A DNA stretch of 34,042 bases, from NCBI GenBank assembly GCA_017473615.1, contig JAFUKL010000028.1, positions 1 through 34,042 of the forward strand, in the 5' to 3' direction. This document shows positions 18,189 to 26,637 of this stretch, one piece after another. Origin of the DNA: Muribaculaceae bacterium. GTDB taxonomy: Bacteria > Bacteroidota > Bacteroidia > Bacteroidales > Muribaculaceae. A program made the translations under genes and the position numbers. Under the pieces are notes generated by a model, which saw nothing but the letters and a program-made list of their open reading frames with translations, searched no databases and was not told the DNA's origin. Positions within the stretch are counted from its first letter, which is position 1. Every line of letters begins with the position of its first letter.

Positions 18189-19405
18189 TTAGTCTTTTGT
18201 CTGTAGATTAATATATAACAAGCCGACCGCAACATAGGACATAGCATCAACGGGAAAACTGCGGCATTAGCCGTTTGCGGTATCCCGCACCAAGCTGCCA
18301 TAAGTACAATCAGCACCGCAAAGTTAGCAAAATGATAGCAATAAAGAAGTTTTTTTGCCGATTTTATCCATATCAAGACTGCCGGAAACAAATAGAACGG
18401 ATTCATCCACACACCATTCCAATTAGGAGAGGTTGCCTCATGTGTCGATATGAATATCAAAAAGAACAGCAACATTCCATAAAGTGACATTATTCCATAC
18501 AACACAGTATCAAACCATCTCGTTATACTCCTGCACTTAATGTCATGCCATGAAACTAAAATTACAATCAACAAAAGCAATATAGTTACAAACATCGGAG
18601 AAACATACCATGAGGTAGGAGGAAGAACATCTCCGTTTTCATCGCCATCGTTCAGTACCACGGTTTCTTTCACTAAGGGAACACGTTCACCATCACGCAC
18701 GAATGTTGCTCCGGCGCAAGCTTCCATCAGTACCATCGGCACAAACATCTGCTCTCTATAAGTGATTTTCCTGTCAAGTCCGCTTCCCAAAGCCATATCT
18801 ATCCCGAATTGAGACCACGAATAATTCGCATTATATCGGTGCATCATTTCACGAAACGTTGTGGTATCACTCATTGCCGGATATTCAAGCGTACCCTCGG
18901 TTGCCATTTCTATAATATCACGCGGACGTGTCGAACAGTTGTCAAGGACATAATTATACCTGTATGTAGCATTCCAAGGCAAGGCATTATTCACCAAATA
19001 CTCATAGGCATGCCGAGCCTGTTCTTGCGACAAGTTCAGTATTTGCTCAACCACCTTACGATTAGAATACCCGCGCAACATATAGTCTGTGCTATAGCCT
19101 TTCAGCATATAGTCCGTTTCACCCTTCACGAAACGATATACAAAATTAGGAGCGTCAAAATCAAAAACTCCATAATTATAAAAAATTCCCGCTCCATTGG
19201 AAAATCCTACCTTTATTCCGGCATGACCGTATAATTCATATTCAAGACTACCCGGATAAAACGTAACAAGGCTGATAGTCAAGCTGTCGGTAGATTTCTC
19301 GACCTGATTCTTATCAGACTTTATTTTGTCCTTTAACAATCCTTGCGATTGCGCCGACACACACCCTAATACAGCAATCAAAATTATAATAAAAATCTTT
19401 TTCAT
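18155..19405 (-). CDS. lnb: Lipoprotein N-acyltransferase Lnb (DUF4105)
   Basis: Lnb adds the third acyl chain to the lipidated Cys of lipoproteins in Bacteroides, which lack Lnt; this role is known from the family and not shown here. MKKIFIIILIAVLGCVSAQS is a signal peptide or anchor. The periplasmic DUF4105 domain carries ELYGHAGIKV with His61, the IFYNYGVFDFDAPNFVYRF core, and NYVLDNCSTRPRDII with Cys157, matching the Cys/His active-site pair of the family. From about residue 270 there are several hydrophobic segments (VSPMFVTILLLLIVILVSW, GIMSLYGMLLFFLIFIS, FYLFPAVLIWI, FANFAVLIVLMAAW, AAVFPLMLCPM), giving an inner-membrane anchor. A nine-residue tandem duplication is present at 97-114. 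The last 34 nt overlap the phosphatase-like gene. Confidence 0.8.
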   Translation of the reverse strand: MKKIFIIILIAVLGCVSAQSQGLLKDKIKSDKNQVEKSTDSLTISLVTFYPGSLEYELYGHAGIKVGFSNGAGIFYNYGVFDFDAPNFVYRFVKGETDYMLKGYSTDYMLRGYSNRKVVEQILNLSQEQARHAYEYLVNNALPWNATYRYNYVLDNCSTRPRDIIEMATEGTLEYPAMSDTTTFREMMHRYNANYSWSQFGIDMALGSGLDRKITYREQMFVPMVLMEACAGATFVRDGERVPLVKETVVLNDGDENGDVLPPTSWYVSPMFVTILLLLIVILVSWHDIKCRSITRWFDTVLYGIMSLYGMLLFFLIFISTHEATSPNWNGVWMNPFYLFPAVLIWIKSAKKLLYCYHFANFAVLIVLMAAWCGIPQTANAAVFPLMLCPMLRSACYILIYRQKTKCEIKGEETGS

Positions 19406-19485
19406 CTTCGCATTTCAATCATTCTGCGAAATTACTCATATTCCCCCAAACCCGCAACATGCTCACTAAAATAACCTTATTCGGG

Positions 19486-20394
19486 TCATTTTTCTGCTGA
19501 TGGTTCTGAATCGTTTTTAAGACGATATTCACGCGGAGACACTCCAACATGCTGCTTGAAGAATTTCCCGAAAAAAGACTGGTTAGGAAAATTCAACGCC
19601 ACACTGACCTCCTGCACCGTACTTGCCGACGAGCGCAACATGACTTTAGCAGCCAATATTACGTATCCGTCAATCCATGAGCCGGCTGTCTTTCCACTCA
19701 CACTTTTAACAACCGTGGATAAATGTTTTGGTGTGATACATAGTTTATCGGCATAGAATTGCACCGAACGTTCATCCCTGAAATTATGTTCAAGCAAAGT
19801 AAAGAAATTAAAGAAAATCTCTTCATTACGAGACCTTTTCACCGATGTGTACATATTACGGCTTTTATATGCCGAAAGTGCCGTATATAGCAAAGACTGC
19901 AACATGCCGTTAACTACTTTCTTCTTATAAATACCCACATCGGAGCGCACCAACATCCACAAGAACGAATGCATTTTTTTAAGCATATCCATCTCCTCAG
20001 CAGTGAGTTCCACTACCGGTGATGTTCGGAAAGTCATCACGGCAGGCAGGGCGGTAAGTATATCCGGAATAAGTTCGTCTACACAACGATTGCTCACGGC
20101 AATAAACAAGCCTTTAAAATCATCGGAATGCTTATAACCATGCAAAATATGATCGGGCATCAAGGTAACGAGACTGTTAGCCGGTACATTATATTCTTTC
20201 AAGTTCAGTTCCACGCTTGCACTTCCCTGTACACACAAGACGAATATAGGCATTTCTATCATTACCGGCGTGTCATCCACCGACACACTGCGAATATCAT
20301 CGAAAATAAAAACATCCTCATCAATTTTATCGGGATTGATAAGTTTATCAAAATCGGTGACTTTTATCATATTCTGTTTTTGCATATTTCGCAT
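19486..20394 (-). CDS. AraC-family transcriptional regulator
   Basis: A DNA-binding regulator of 302 residues. The N-terminal half (about 35-110) has a cupin-like sensing pattern: PVMIEMPIFVLCVQGSASVELNL, VPANSLVTLMPDHILHG. The C-terminal two-HTH AraC domain spans about 210-290: VQFYADKLCITPKHLSTVVKSV (first HTH), then VQEVSVALNFPNQSFFGKFFKQHVGVSPREYR (second HTH and signature). The ligand is unknown. It lies between lnb (same strand, 80 bp downstream) and the Ca2+ ATPase gene (same strand, upstream, with a terminator between), so its target may be elsewhere. The ATG at 20394 was kept; MQKQNM four codons in is possible. A TATATTTG -7 box is 20 bp upstream. Confidence 0.9.
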   Translation of the reverse strand: MRNMQKQNMIKVTDFDKLINPDKIDEDVFIFDDIRSVSVDDTPVMIEMPIFVLCVQGSASVELNLKEYNVPANSLVTLMPDHILHGYKHSDDFKGLFIAVSNRCVDELIPDILTALPAVMTFRTSPVVELTAEEMDMLKKMHSFLWMLVRSDVGIYKKKVVNGMLQSLLYTALSAYKSRNMYTSVKRSRNEEIFFNFFTLLEHNFRDERSVQFYADKLCITPKHLSTVVKSVSGKTAGSWIDGYVILAAKVMLRSSASTVQEVSVALNFPNQSFFGKFFKQHVGVSPREYRLKNDSEPSAEK

Positions 20395-20413
20395 AATTCT
20401 TACATATCTACCA

Positions 20414-20421
20414 CAAATATA
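20414..20421 (-). promoter_or_regulatory. -7 box for the AraC-family gene
   Basis: The minus strand reads TATATTTG, an exact consensus match 20 bp before the ATG. No good -33 is visible; the upstream sequence is A-rich. Confidence 0.45.
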
Positions 20422-20574
20422 GGTATTCTTTTTTTCTTTTTATATCAATTTAGGAATTTTAGAACAAATATTTCGCAAACAGACCTTTTGCGATCATATA
20501 ATTAAATGCAACTTTGCACCACTATAATAATAATTGCACTTTTCTATTATTTATAGATTCTATTCATAAATAAG

Positions 20575-20605
20575 AAATGCCCCGCTCGTGAGAACAGGGC
20601 ATTTT
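20575..20605 (-). terminator. Terminator of the ATPase operon
   Basis: AAATGCCC pairs with GGGCATTT around a 14-nt loop containing CTCGTGAG. It lies 27 bp after the ATPase stop. T-rich sequence follows on both strands (ATTTTTGC on plus, TTTCTTATTT on minus), so it could also stop plus-strand transcription. Confidence 0.75.
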
Positions 20606-20631
20606 TGCTATTACGGTTTTCCGAGATTCAA

Positions 20632-23355
20632 TCAGAGACTTAACCTCTTTTTCACAATACGGTAAATCAGGCCTACCCAAAACACTACTGACGTGCCGAC
20701 CACTATATATACCCAATCAAGAACCGACAACGCTTCTACACTGAACATTTTCCCTCCGAATTGAACTATCAGTACCTGACCGACAAAAATCACCACTACC
20801 GATGCAAAAAACACCTTAGATTCTGCAATTTTACTAAGCAATCCTTCAGCAGAATCAAAACATTTCACATTAAATAAACTCCAGAATTGCAAGAACACGA
20901 ATATAGTAAAGAACATAGTACATTCTTTCGTTGTCATGCTATCTGCTATTGAATAATGGAAATCCAAGAAAGAATTCAGATATCCGATCATAGAGAACTC
21001 TGCCATTGTATCTATACCTGCATTCTTGAAATACTGTAACAATCCGAACAACGATAATACGAATAACATACCCACTCCGAATATATACTTCCACATTGAT
21101 CGTGATATAATGAAATCGGTACGGCGGCGCGGTTGCTCTTTCATCACACTTTCCGATGCCGGAAGGGATGCAAACGCAAGTGCCGCAAACGTATCCATTA
21201 TCAAGTTAACCCACAACATCTGTGTAACAGTAAGCGGTGATTGATAACTCATGAATGCACCCATTGCCACTATTGCACAGGCAACTACATTCACCGTTAT
21301 TTGGAAAAGAATAAACCGCTGTATATTTTTATATAACGAACGTCCCCACATGACAGCCTTGGATATGCTGGCAAAAGAATTATCCACTATCGTAATGTCG
21401 CTCGCTTCTTTAGCAACCGATGTTCCGTCGCCCATAGACAGACCTACCGATGCAGCATTTAATGCCGGAGCATCATTTGTTCCGTCACCGGTCACAGCCA
21501 CCACTTTACCTGCATCTTGCAGCAAATTCACCAAACGGGATTTATCACTCGGACGCGCACGCGACATTATCTTTATCTTTAATGCTCGCTGCTGTGCTTC
21601 CTTATCGTCAAGAGCAGCAAAATCAGGTCCTGAAATATGGTTTTCCTCTTTTGTATCACCTTCTTTCCAGAGTCCTACCTGACGACCTATCTCCGTTGCT
21701 GTTCCCACCGTATCACCGGTCACAATCTTAACTTCAATTCCTGCACCGAGACAATCATTGATTGCAGCCGGAACTTCGGCTCTTACGGGATCGGCAATAG
21801 CCACAACGCCAAGTAATTCAAGTTTGTCGGCGACCACCTTACGGTTGACAATGGCCGCTTCTCCATCTTCCAGCACTTGATAAGCGAAACCGAGTGTTCG
21901 CATCGCCTTGGCTTGGAATCCTGCAAGCATATCGGATATTTTATCTCTACCGGTATTTTCGGCTACGGTTTTGCACAACTTCATAAGTATCTCAGGTGCG
22001 CCTTTCACATAAAGTACTTTCTTTCCGATTGCTTTACTATCAACAATTGTCGCCATATATTTGCGCTCGGTAGAGAACGGTAATTGCTCTACGACCGAAG
22101 TTGTCTCTCTTATAGGTAAATACTCCACACCATTGGATTTCAGCCACAACAGCAATGCCCCTTCCGTAGGATTCCCAAGAGCTTTAGGTTTCTCCACATT
22201 TGATTCATCCAAATACGCCGTAGAATTACATGCTATACCCTCCGCTATAATTTTTGAAGTACTATCATCTCCCAATGAACCGGATAGCGAGAAGAAATGC
22301 GCCTCATGTACACTCATCTGATTTTGCGTGAGTGTTCCGGTCTTATCGGTACATATTATATTTGTTGCACCCATAGTTTCGCATGCGTGCATTTTTCGTA
22401 CAAGATTATTAGCTTTCAGCATGCGACGCATACTCAAGGCAAGACTTAATGTAACACTCATAGGCAATCCTTCCGGAACGGAAACCACAATAAGCGTAAC
22501 GGCAAGCATTATAGTTACCATTGTATAATTAAGGAAATCGGCAGTGAACACCTCCGTACCATAATCATACATAGCAAACCTACCTATCAGAATCAATCCG
22601 GCTACAACATAACTCATCATTGAAATCACTTTGCCTAAGCGGTCAAACTGTTCAAACAACGGTGTCTTACGGTTATCTTCTATTTGTGCTTCGGTGTAAA
22701 CCTTACCGTATTCGGTATTGTCACCTACAGCAAACACTCGCATAACGCCATGACCTTCCATAACAGTAGTCCCGCGCATCACATGATTGGACGGATAAGT
22801 CACCTCTTTTTCTTTCTTTGCTTCATGCGGCTTATGTGTCTTGTTTATCATCGGCTCGCCGGTAAGAGTGCTTTCATTTATACTAAGCATCATGCTATCC
22901 AGCAATTCACCGTCGGCAGGAACTTCCTCGCCGGTTTCAAGCATTACCACATCACCCACAACAATATCTTTACGCGGTACTTCGGTAATTTTCCCATCGC
23001 GCACCACTTTCACAGCGATATCATCATTTACTTGATTAAGCAATTGAAACTTCTTGTTGGCATTAACCTCAACCATAAAACCTACCACAGTGGCAAGCAT
23101 AACGGCAACAAAAATACCCAACGGTTCGAGGAATACCGACATATCATGCCCCAACCAAAATGCTTCGTATGCCGATATACACACCGAGAGTAGCAATGCA
23201 ACCAGCAGGATTCTGATAAGAGGATCTTTAAATTTCTCAATAAATTGCACCCACAAGGATGTCTTTTCAGGAGGCGTAAGTATATTCACGCCATTCACTT
23301 CTCTACTTTTAAGTACTTCTTCATGGCTTAAACCGCCAAAATGATGATGTTTCAT
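20632..23355 (-). CDS. PMCA-type Ca2+-transporting P-type ATPase
   Basis: This membrane pump exports cations, probably Ca2+, at the cost of ATP. I place the start at the ATG at 23355 (MKHHHFGGLSHEEV, 907 residues); an in-frame ATG at 23409 would add 18 residues and overlap pyrC. In the chosen numbering, the cation N-terminal domain is followed by M1/M2 (about 45-100), the actuator loop LTGEP at 164-168, the M4 site VVSVPEGLP near 290-298, the phosphorylation motif CTDKTGTLTQ with Asp337, KGAPE, and the hinge TGDGTNDAPAL. M5-M10 follow from about 680. Glu in PEGLP and the NxxxD pair in LWVNLIMD (M6) fit P2A/P2B pumps, with one central Ca2+ site. The usual TGES actuator motif is TGEP here. It is the last gene of a dpm-pyrC-pump run and is followed by a terminator. 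Confidence 0.92.
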   Translation of the reverse strand: MKHHHFGGLSHEEVLKSREVNGVNILTPPEKTSLWVQFIEKFKDPLIRILLVALLLSVCISAYEAFWLGHDMSVFLEPLGIFVAVMLATVVGFMVEVNANKKFQLLNQVNDDIAVKVVRDGKITEVPRKDIVVGDVVMLETGEEVPADGELLDSMMLSINESTLTGEPMINKTHKPHEAKKEKEVTYPSNHVMRGTTVMEGHGVMRVFAVGDNTEYGKVYTEAQIEDNRKTPLFEQFDRLGKVISMMSYVVAGLILIGRFAMYDYGTEVFTADFLNYTMVTIMLAVTLIVVSVPEGLPMSVTLSLALSMRRMLKANNLVRKMHACETMGATNIICTDKTGTLTQNQMSVHEAHFFSLSGSLGDDSTSKIIAEGIACNSTAYLDESNVEKPKALGNPTEGALLLWLKSNGVEYLPIRETTSVVEQLPFSTERKYMATIVDSKAIGKKVLYVKGAPEILMKLCKTVAENTGRDKISDMLAGFQAKAMRTLGFAYQVLEDGEAAIVNRKVVADKLELLGVVAIADPVRAEVPAAINDCLGAGIEVKIVTGDTVGTATEIGRQVGLWKEGDTKEENHISGPDFAALDDKEAQQRALKIKIMSRARPSDKSRLVNLLQDAGKVVAVTGDGTNDAPALNAASVGLSMGDGTSVAKEASDITIVDNSFASISKAVMWGRSLYKNIQRFILFQITVNVVACAIVAMGAFMSYQSPLTVTQMLWVNLIMDTFAALAFASLPASESVMKEQPRRRTDFIISRSMWKYIFGVGMLFVLSLFGLLQYFKNAGIDTMAEFSMIGYLNSFLDFHYSIADSMTTKECTMFFTIFVFLQFWSLFNVKCFDSAEGLLSKIAESKVFFASVVVIFVGQVLIVQFGGKMFSVEALSVLDWVYIVVGTSVVFWVGLIYRIVKKRLSL

Positions 23356-23398
23356 AGATTCTTTTTTTAAACTAATATTAATAGGGCTTATATATTTT

Positions 23399-24754
23399 TT
23401 ATACGTCAAACGACAAGCGTTTTCCTCTCGTGCTTGTCAGGACTTCTCCGTTTTCATATACTTTGCTGCCATTTACAAATGTAGCGTACACCTTATTATG
23501 GAAACGTACGCCCTCAAACGGCGACCATCCGCACTTCGACTTTATATCCGCTTTCTTCACTTCATAAGGCGCATTGCCGTCAACCAGAACCAAATCGGCA
23601 TAATAGCCTTCACGGATAAATCCGCGCTTACTAATACGATACAATATCGCAGGGGCATGACACATCTTATCCACCACCATCTCTGTGGTGAATATTCCCT
23701 TATCAGCCATTTCAAGCATAGCTGCAAGCGAATACTGCACAAGGGGCATACCCGAAGCCGCAGAAAAACATCCTCCCTGCTTTTCGTTCAGCAGATGCGG
23801 AGCATGATCGGTGGCTACAACGTCGATCAACCCTGTATTCAAGCCGTTGCGCAATGCGCTACGGTCAGCATGAGTTTTCACGGCAGGATTACATTTTATC
23901 CTATTCTCATAATATGCATAGTCATTATCGGTGAACCACAAATGATGTACACACACTTCTGCCGTAATTTTCTTTTCCGCCAAAGGCTTTCTTTCAAGCA
24001 ATGCAAGTTCTCGAGCCGATGACATGTGAAGCACATGCAATCGAGTACCGCATTCATGTGCGAGTTCCACAGCACGAGCCGTACTCACATAACAAGCTTC
24101 GGCGCTACGCACGAGCGGGTGGAAATACACAGGCAAATCATTGCCGAAACGATTGCAGTAATACGCCCTATTACGGTTTATTGTAGCTTCATCTTCGCTA
24201 TGTATGGCTATTATCGATGGAATCTCACTGAATATACGGCGCAACGTATCCTTATCATCCACAAGCATGTTTCCGGTAGAAGAGCCCATAAACACTTTCA
24301 CCCCGCACACACGGGAGTAATCCACATTGCACAACACATCGATATTGTCATTAGTTGCTCCAATATAAAAACTATAGTTGGCAGGCGACACCTGCGCAGC
24401 ACGGTCATATTTTTGTTCAAGCAATTCTATCGTAGTAGTGGCAGGCTTGGTATTCGGCATATCCATAAATGATGTTACGCCTCCTGACACGGCAGCATGA
24501 GATTCGCTTTCCATATCAGCCTTATGCGTCAGCCCGGGTTCCCTGAAATGCACTTGGTCGTCAATTACACCGGGCAAAAGCATCTTTCCTCCGGCATCGG
24601 TACGTTCCCTGCATTCTTCAAGCTCGGTCTGCGAAGGAACACCGGCAGCAACCTTGTTTATGACTTCGCCGTCAATCACCACATATCCGCAAAAACGCTT
24701 GCCTTCGTTGATGATTTCGGCATTGTATATAATATGCTTTGACATGTTACTCAC
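23399..24754 (-). CDS. pyrC: Dihydroorotase
   Basis: This amidohydrolase closes carbamoyl-aspartate to dihydroorotate in pyrimidine synthesis. The 451 residues start MSNMSKHIIYNAEIINEGK (a start at Met4 is also possible). The metal motif reads DDQVHFREPG at 65-74, so the first His of the usual DxHxH is Gln67; I recall the same in other Bacteroidales sequences. Lys153 (VKVFMGSSTG) is the candidate carbamylated ligand. His185 (AIHSEDE) and His243 (VLHMSS) complete the centre, and Asp316 in ATDHAPH is the catalytic acid/base. Other class I landmarks are MDMPNTKPAT and GCFSAASGMPLVQ. The gene starts 8 nt after the mannosyltransferase gene and is 43 bp from the pump gene, so the three are probably cotranscribed. 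Confidence 0.95.
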   Translation of the reverse strand: MSNMSKHIIYNAEIINEGKRFCGYVVIDGEVINKVAAGVPSQTELEECRERTDAGGKMLLPGVIDDQVHFREPGLTHKADMESESHAAVSGGVTSFMDMPNTKPATTTIELLEQKYDRAAQVSPANYSFYIGATNDNIDVLCNVDYSRVCGVKVFMGSSTGNMLVDDKDTLRRIFSEIPSIIAIHSEDEATINRNRAYYCNRFGNDLPVYFHPLVRSAEACYVSTARAVELAHECGTRLHVLHMSSARELALLERKPLAEKKITAEVCVHHLWFTDNDYAYYENRIKCNPAVKTHADRSALRNGLNTGLIDVVATDHAPHLLNEKQGGCFSAASGMPLVQYSLAAMLEMADKGIFTTEMVVDKMCHAPAILYRISKRGFIREGYYADLVLVDGNAPYEVKKADIKSKCGWSPFEGVRFHNKVYATFVNGSKVYENGEVLTSTRGKRLSFDV

Positions 24755-24762
24755 ATTAGGAA

Positions 24763-25509
24763 TTAGCGGTTGTAGGTCTTAAACCAACTTTCTACTTTAA
24801 GTTTAATAACCCCGAATACGGCTTCGCCAAAAATGCCGGAGTTCATCTTACTTGTTCCCAACACACGATTAACAAAGATGATAGGAACTTCTTTTATTTT
24901 AAAACCATACTTATGAGCCGTAAATTTCATTTCTATCTGGAACGCATAGCCCTTGAACTGAATCTTATCCAAATCTATCGTTTCCAATACCTCACGACGA
25001 TAGCATACAAATCCGGCGGTAGTGTCACGTACATTCATTCCTGTAACAATGCGCACGTATGCCGAGGCATAATATGACATAAGTACACGCCCTATAGGCC
25101 AATTCACCACATTCACCCCTGTAATGTAACGAGAACCGATAGATACATCGGCACCGTCATCGGCGCAAGCTGCACGTAACGGAACAAGATCCTTGGGATT
25201 ATGAGAAAAATCTGCATCCATCTCTATCACATAATCATACTTATGCTCTATAGCCCACTTAAAACCGGCTATATAAGCTGTTCCCAAGCCCTGCTTCCCG
25301 GGTCGCTTTAGAATATGTACACGCGGTTTGCGTGTCATTATTTCTTCAACGATGCCGGCAGTTCCGTCGGGAGAATTATCGTCAATCACAAGAATATCAA
25401 ACTGGTGTTCCAATCCGAGTACCGCATCTATTATCTTGGATATATTCTCCTTTTCGTTATAGGTAGGAATAAGTACGATGCTATCCGATTTGTTAACGTC
25501 CATAATCAA
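24763..25509 (-). CDS. Polyprenol monophosphomannose synthase-like GT2 glycosyltransferase
   Basis: This GT-A glycosyltransferase probably transfers mannose (or another sugar) from GDP-sugar to polyprenyl phosphate at the inner membrane face. Landmarks are IVLIPTYNEKENI at 11-23, VIDDNSPDGT at 41-50, the metal-binding EMDADFSHNP with Asp98/Asp100, IGSRYITG near 123-130, and the C-terminal IFVNRVLGTSKMN-like FxxRxxGxSK motif near 211-223. The 248 residues equal the short, soluble-type Dpm1 without C-terminal membrane helices. It is the first gene of the run with pyrC and the Ca2+ pump. A start at Met3 is equally possible. The acceptor lipid and sugar are inferred from the family. Confidence 0.9.
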   Translation of the reverse strand: MIMDVNKSDSIVLIPTYNEKENISKIIDAVLGLEHQFDILVIDDNSPDGTAGIVEEIMTRKPRVHILKRPGKQGLGTAYIAGFKWAIEHKYDYVIEMDADFSHNPKDLVPLRAACADDGADVSIGSRYITGVNVVNWPIGRVLMSYYASAYVRIVTGMNVRDTTAGFVCYRREVLETIDLDKIQFKGYAFQIEMKFTAHKYGFKIKEVPIIFVNRVLGTSKMNSGIFGEAVFGVIKLKVESWFKTYNR

Positions 25510-25539
25510 AGTTTACGCTTTTATCATTCTATTAAACTG

Positions 25540-25547
25540 CAAATTTA
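25540..25547 (-). promoter_or_regulatory. -7 box of the mannosyltransferase-pyrC-pump operon
   Basis: The minus strand reads TAAATTTG, an exact consensus match 31 bp before the first gene of the run. The only TTTG upstream is too close (13 bp) to serve as a standard -33. Confidence 0.45.
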
Positions 25548-25619
25548 GTGAAATTTTACGCAAAGCCGCTATGATTTAATCTTAAATATAGTTATACGGC
25601 ACTTATTTTCATAAAGTTA

Positions 25620-26519
25620 CTAAAATAGCACATTATATTTACCCAAAAGGAAAGCCGGATAATAGGATTGCTTAGCCCGACGCAATCCTTCGTCACCGGC
25701 ATCGTCCTGACGGTTTATCCACTCCACCTCGGGATACTTTTCCCTTATATAACGGGCAAAACTCCAATTGACCGTTTCTGCCGAGCCGTTAATCCCTCTC
25801 AACGACTTTTCGACATGTACATGAAGAACATTATTCAGCACCTCACCCACGGTGAAAGCAACCACCTTATCCCCTATTCTCAAGCACATAGATTCAAAAG
25901 GATATGCCGGCAGATTCTTCAGCACTTTCCACACCTGCTCTCGTTCATATTGAGCCATTGCTGATTTTTTTCCATCACTGCACACATTTTCAAAACATGC
26001 CATAACCATAGGCAGATTACCGACCTCAACAGGCTCAAACGTTGCTTCGGGATTATCCTGCATGAAACGATTGCAATGATTGCGTTTCTTGCCGAGTTTT
26101 TTCCCCGACAGCGTAGATAAAGCGTCCATTGTATAAATATAATCGCTCCACTGACGCAACGGATACACGCTCTGCGGATTCAAATCGATGAATTTCTCCA
26201 AGTTAAATTCCGTTATGGCAGAAAACCCCAAGCGATAACCACGCTCGTTACAATAGTCCTTCAATAATTCGACCGATGCATCCAACGGAAGAGAACCTAA
26301 AGGCTGTGAGAACGCTTTGCAGCACAAATCATCTTCCGCCAGTCCCTTTATGAACAGCGTATCCTTATAAACACAATACTTATACTTGAAATAGTCTATC
26401 CACATAAAAATGCCGCCTGCCGTATAATCACACGACATTCCCTTAAACCCTCTTAAATAAGGATATATTTCAGGAAGAGATTCAAGTGTAAGTTCTTTAA
26501 ACTCTAAAGGTGAAATCAT
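25620..26519 (-). CDS. DUF2156 (LPG synthase C-terminal-like) protein
   Basis: The 299-residue protein belongs to the DUF2156/PF09924 group, which has a double GNAT-like fold related to the aminoacyl-transferase domain of MprF. Visible pieces are FKGMSCDYTAGGIFMWIDYFKYKY near 25-48, SGKKLGKKRNHCNRFM near 137-152, a mid segment with MACFENVCSDGKKSAMAQYERE, and the GNAT-like core VVAFTVGEVLNNVLHVHVEKSLRGINGSAETVNWSFARYI followed by EWINRQDDAGDEGLRRAKQSYYP. It has no membrane segment, so unlike MprF it is probably cytoplasmic. The substrate is unknown; aminoacyl-tRNA use is family-based inference. It is monocistronic, divergent from the alcohol dehydrogenase gene, with a TAAATTTG box upstream. 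Confidence 0.85.
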   Translation of the reverse strand: MISPLEFKELTLESLPEIYPYLRGFKGMSCDYTAGGIFMWIDYFKYKYCVYKDTLFIKGLAEDDLCCKAFSQPLGSLPLDASVELLKDYCNERGYRLGFSAITEFNLEKFIDLNPQSVYPLRQWSDYIYTMDALSTLSGKKLGKKRNHCNRFMQDNPEATFEPVEVGNLPMVMACFENVCSDGKKSAMAQYEREQVWKVLKNLPAYPFESMCLRIGDKVVAFTVGEVLNNVLHVHVEKSLRGINGSAETVNWSFARYIREKYPEVEWINRQDDAGDEGLRRAKQSYYPAFLLGKYNVLF

Positions 26520-26573
26520 CGTCTTCGGTTTTCTTTCTTATATAATAACAATAAATAAGGCTTTTTTACTATG

Positions 26574-26581
26574 CAAATTTA
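26574..26581 (-). promoter_or_regulatory. -7 box for the DUF2156 gene
   Basis: The minus strand reads TAAATTTG 55 bp before the ATG. It lies back to back with the plus-strand box at 26603-26610 in a 118-bp divergent intergenic region. Confidence 0.5.
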
Positions 26582-26602
26582 CATCATTCTTATAATTATC
26601 CC

Positions 26603-26610
26603 TACTTTTG
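26603..26610 (+). promoter_or_regulatory. -7 box for the alcohol dehydrogenase gene
   Basis: TACTTTTG is an exact TAnnTTTG match 27 bp before the ATG; the -33 position is weak (TTTAC about 20 bp upstream). Confidence 0.5.
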
Positions 26611-26637
26611 TGTTATAAACAATAAAACAACATTACT

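Noticed and set aside
23356-23409. Upstream ATG of the Ca2+ pump (MTYKKYISPINISLKKES)
   Set aside because: It overlaps the end of pyrC, and family members start near the KHHHFGGLSHEEV position; the extra 18 residues are probably untranslated.
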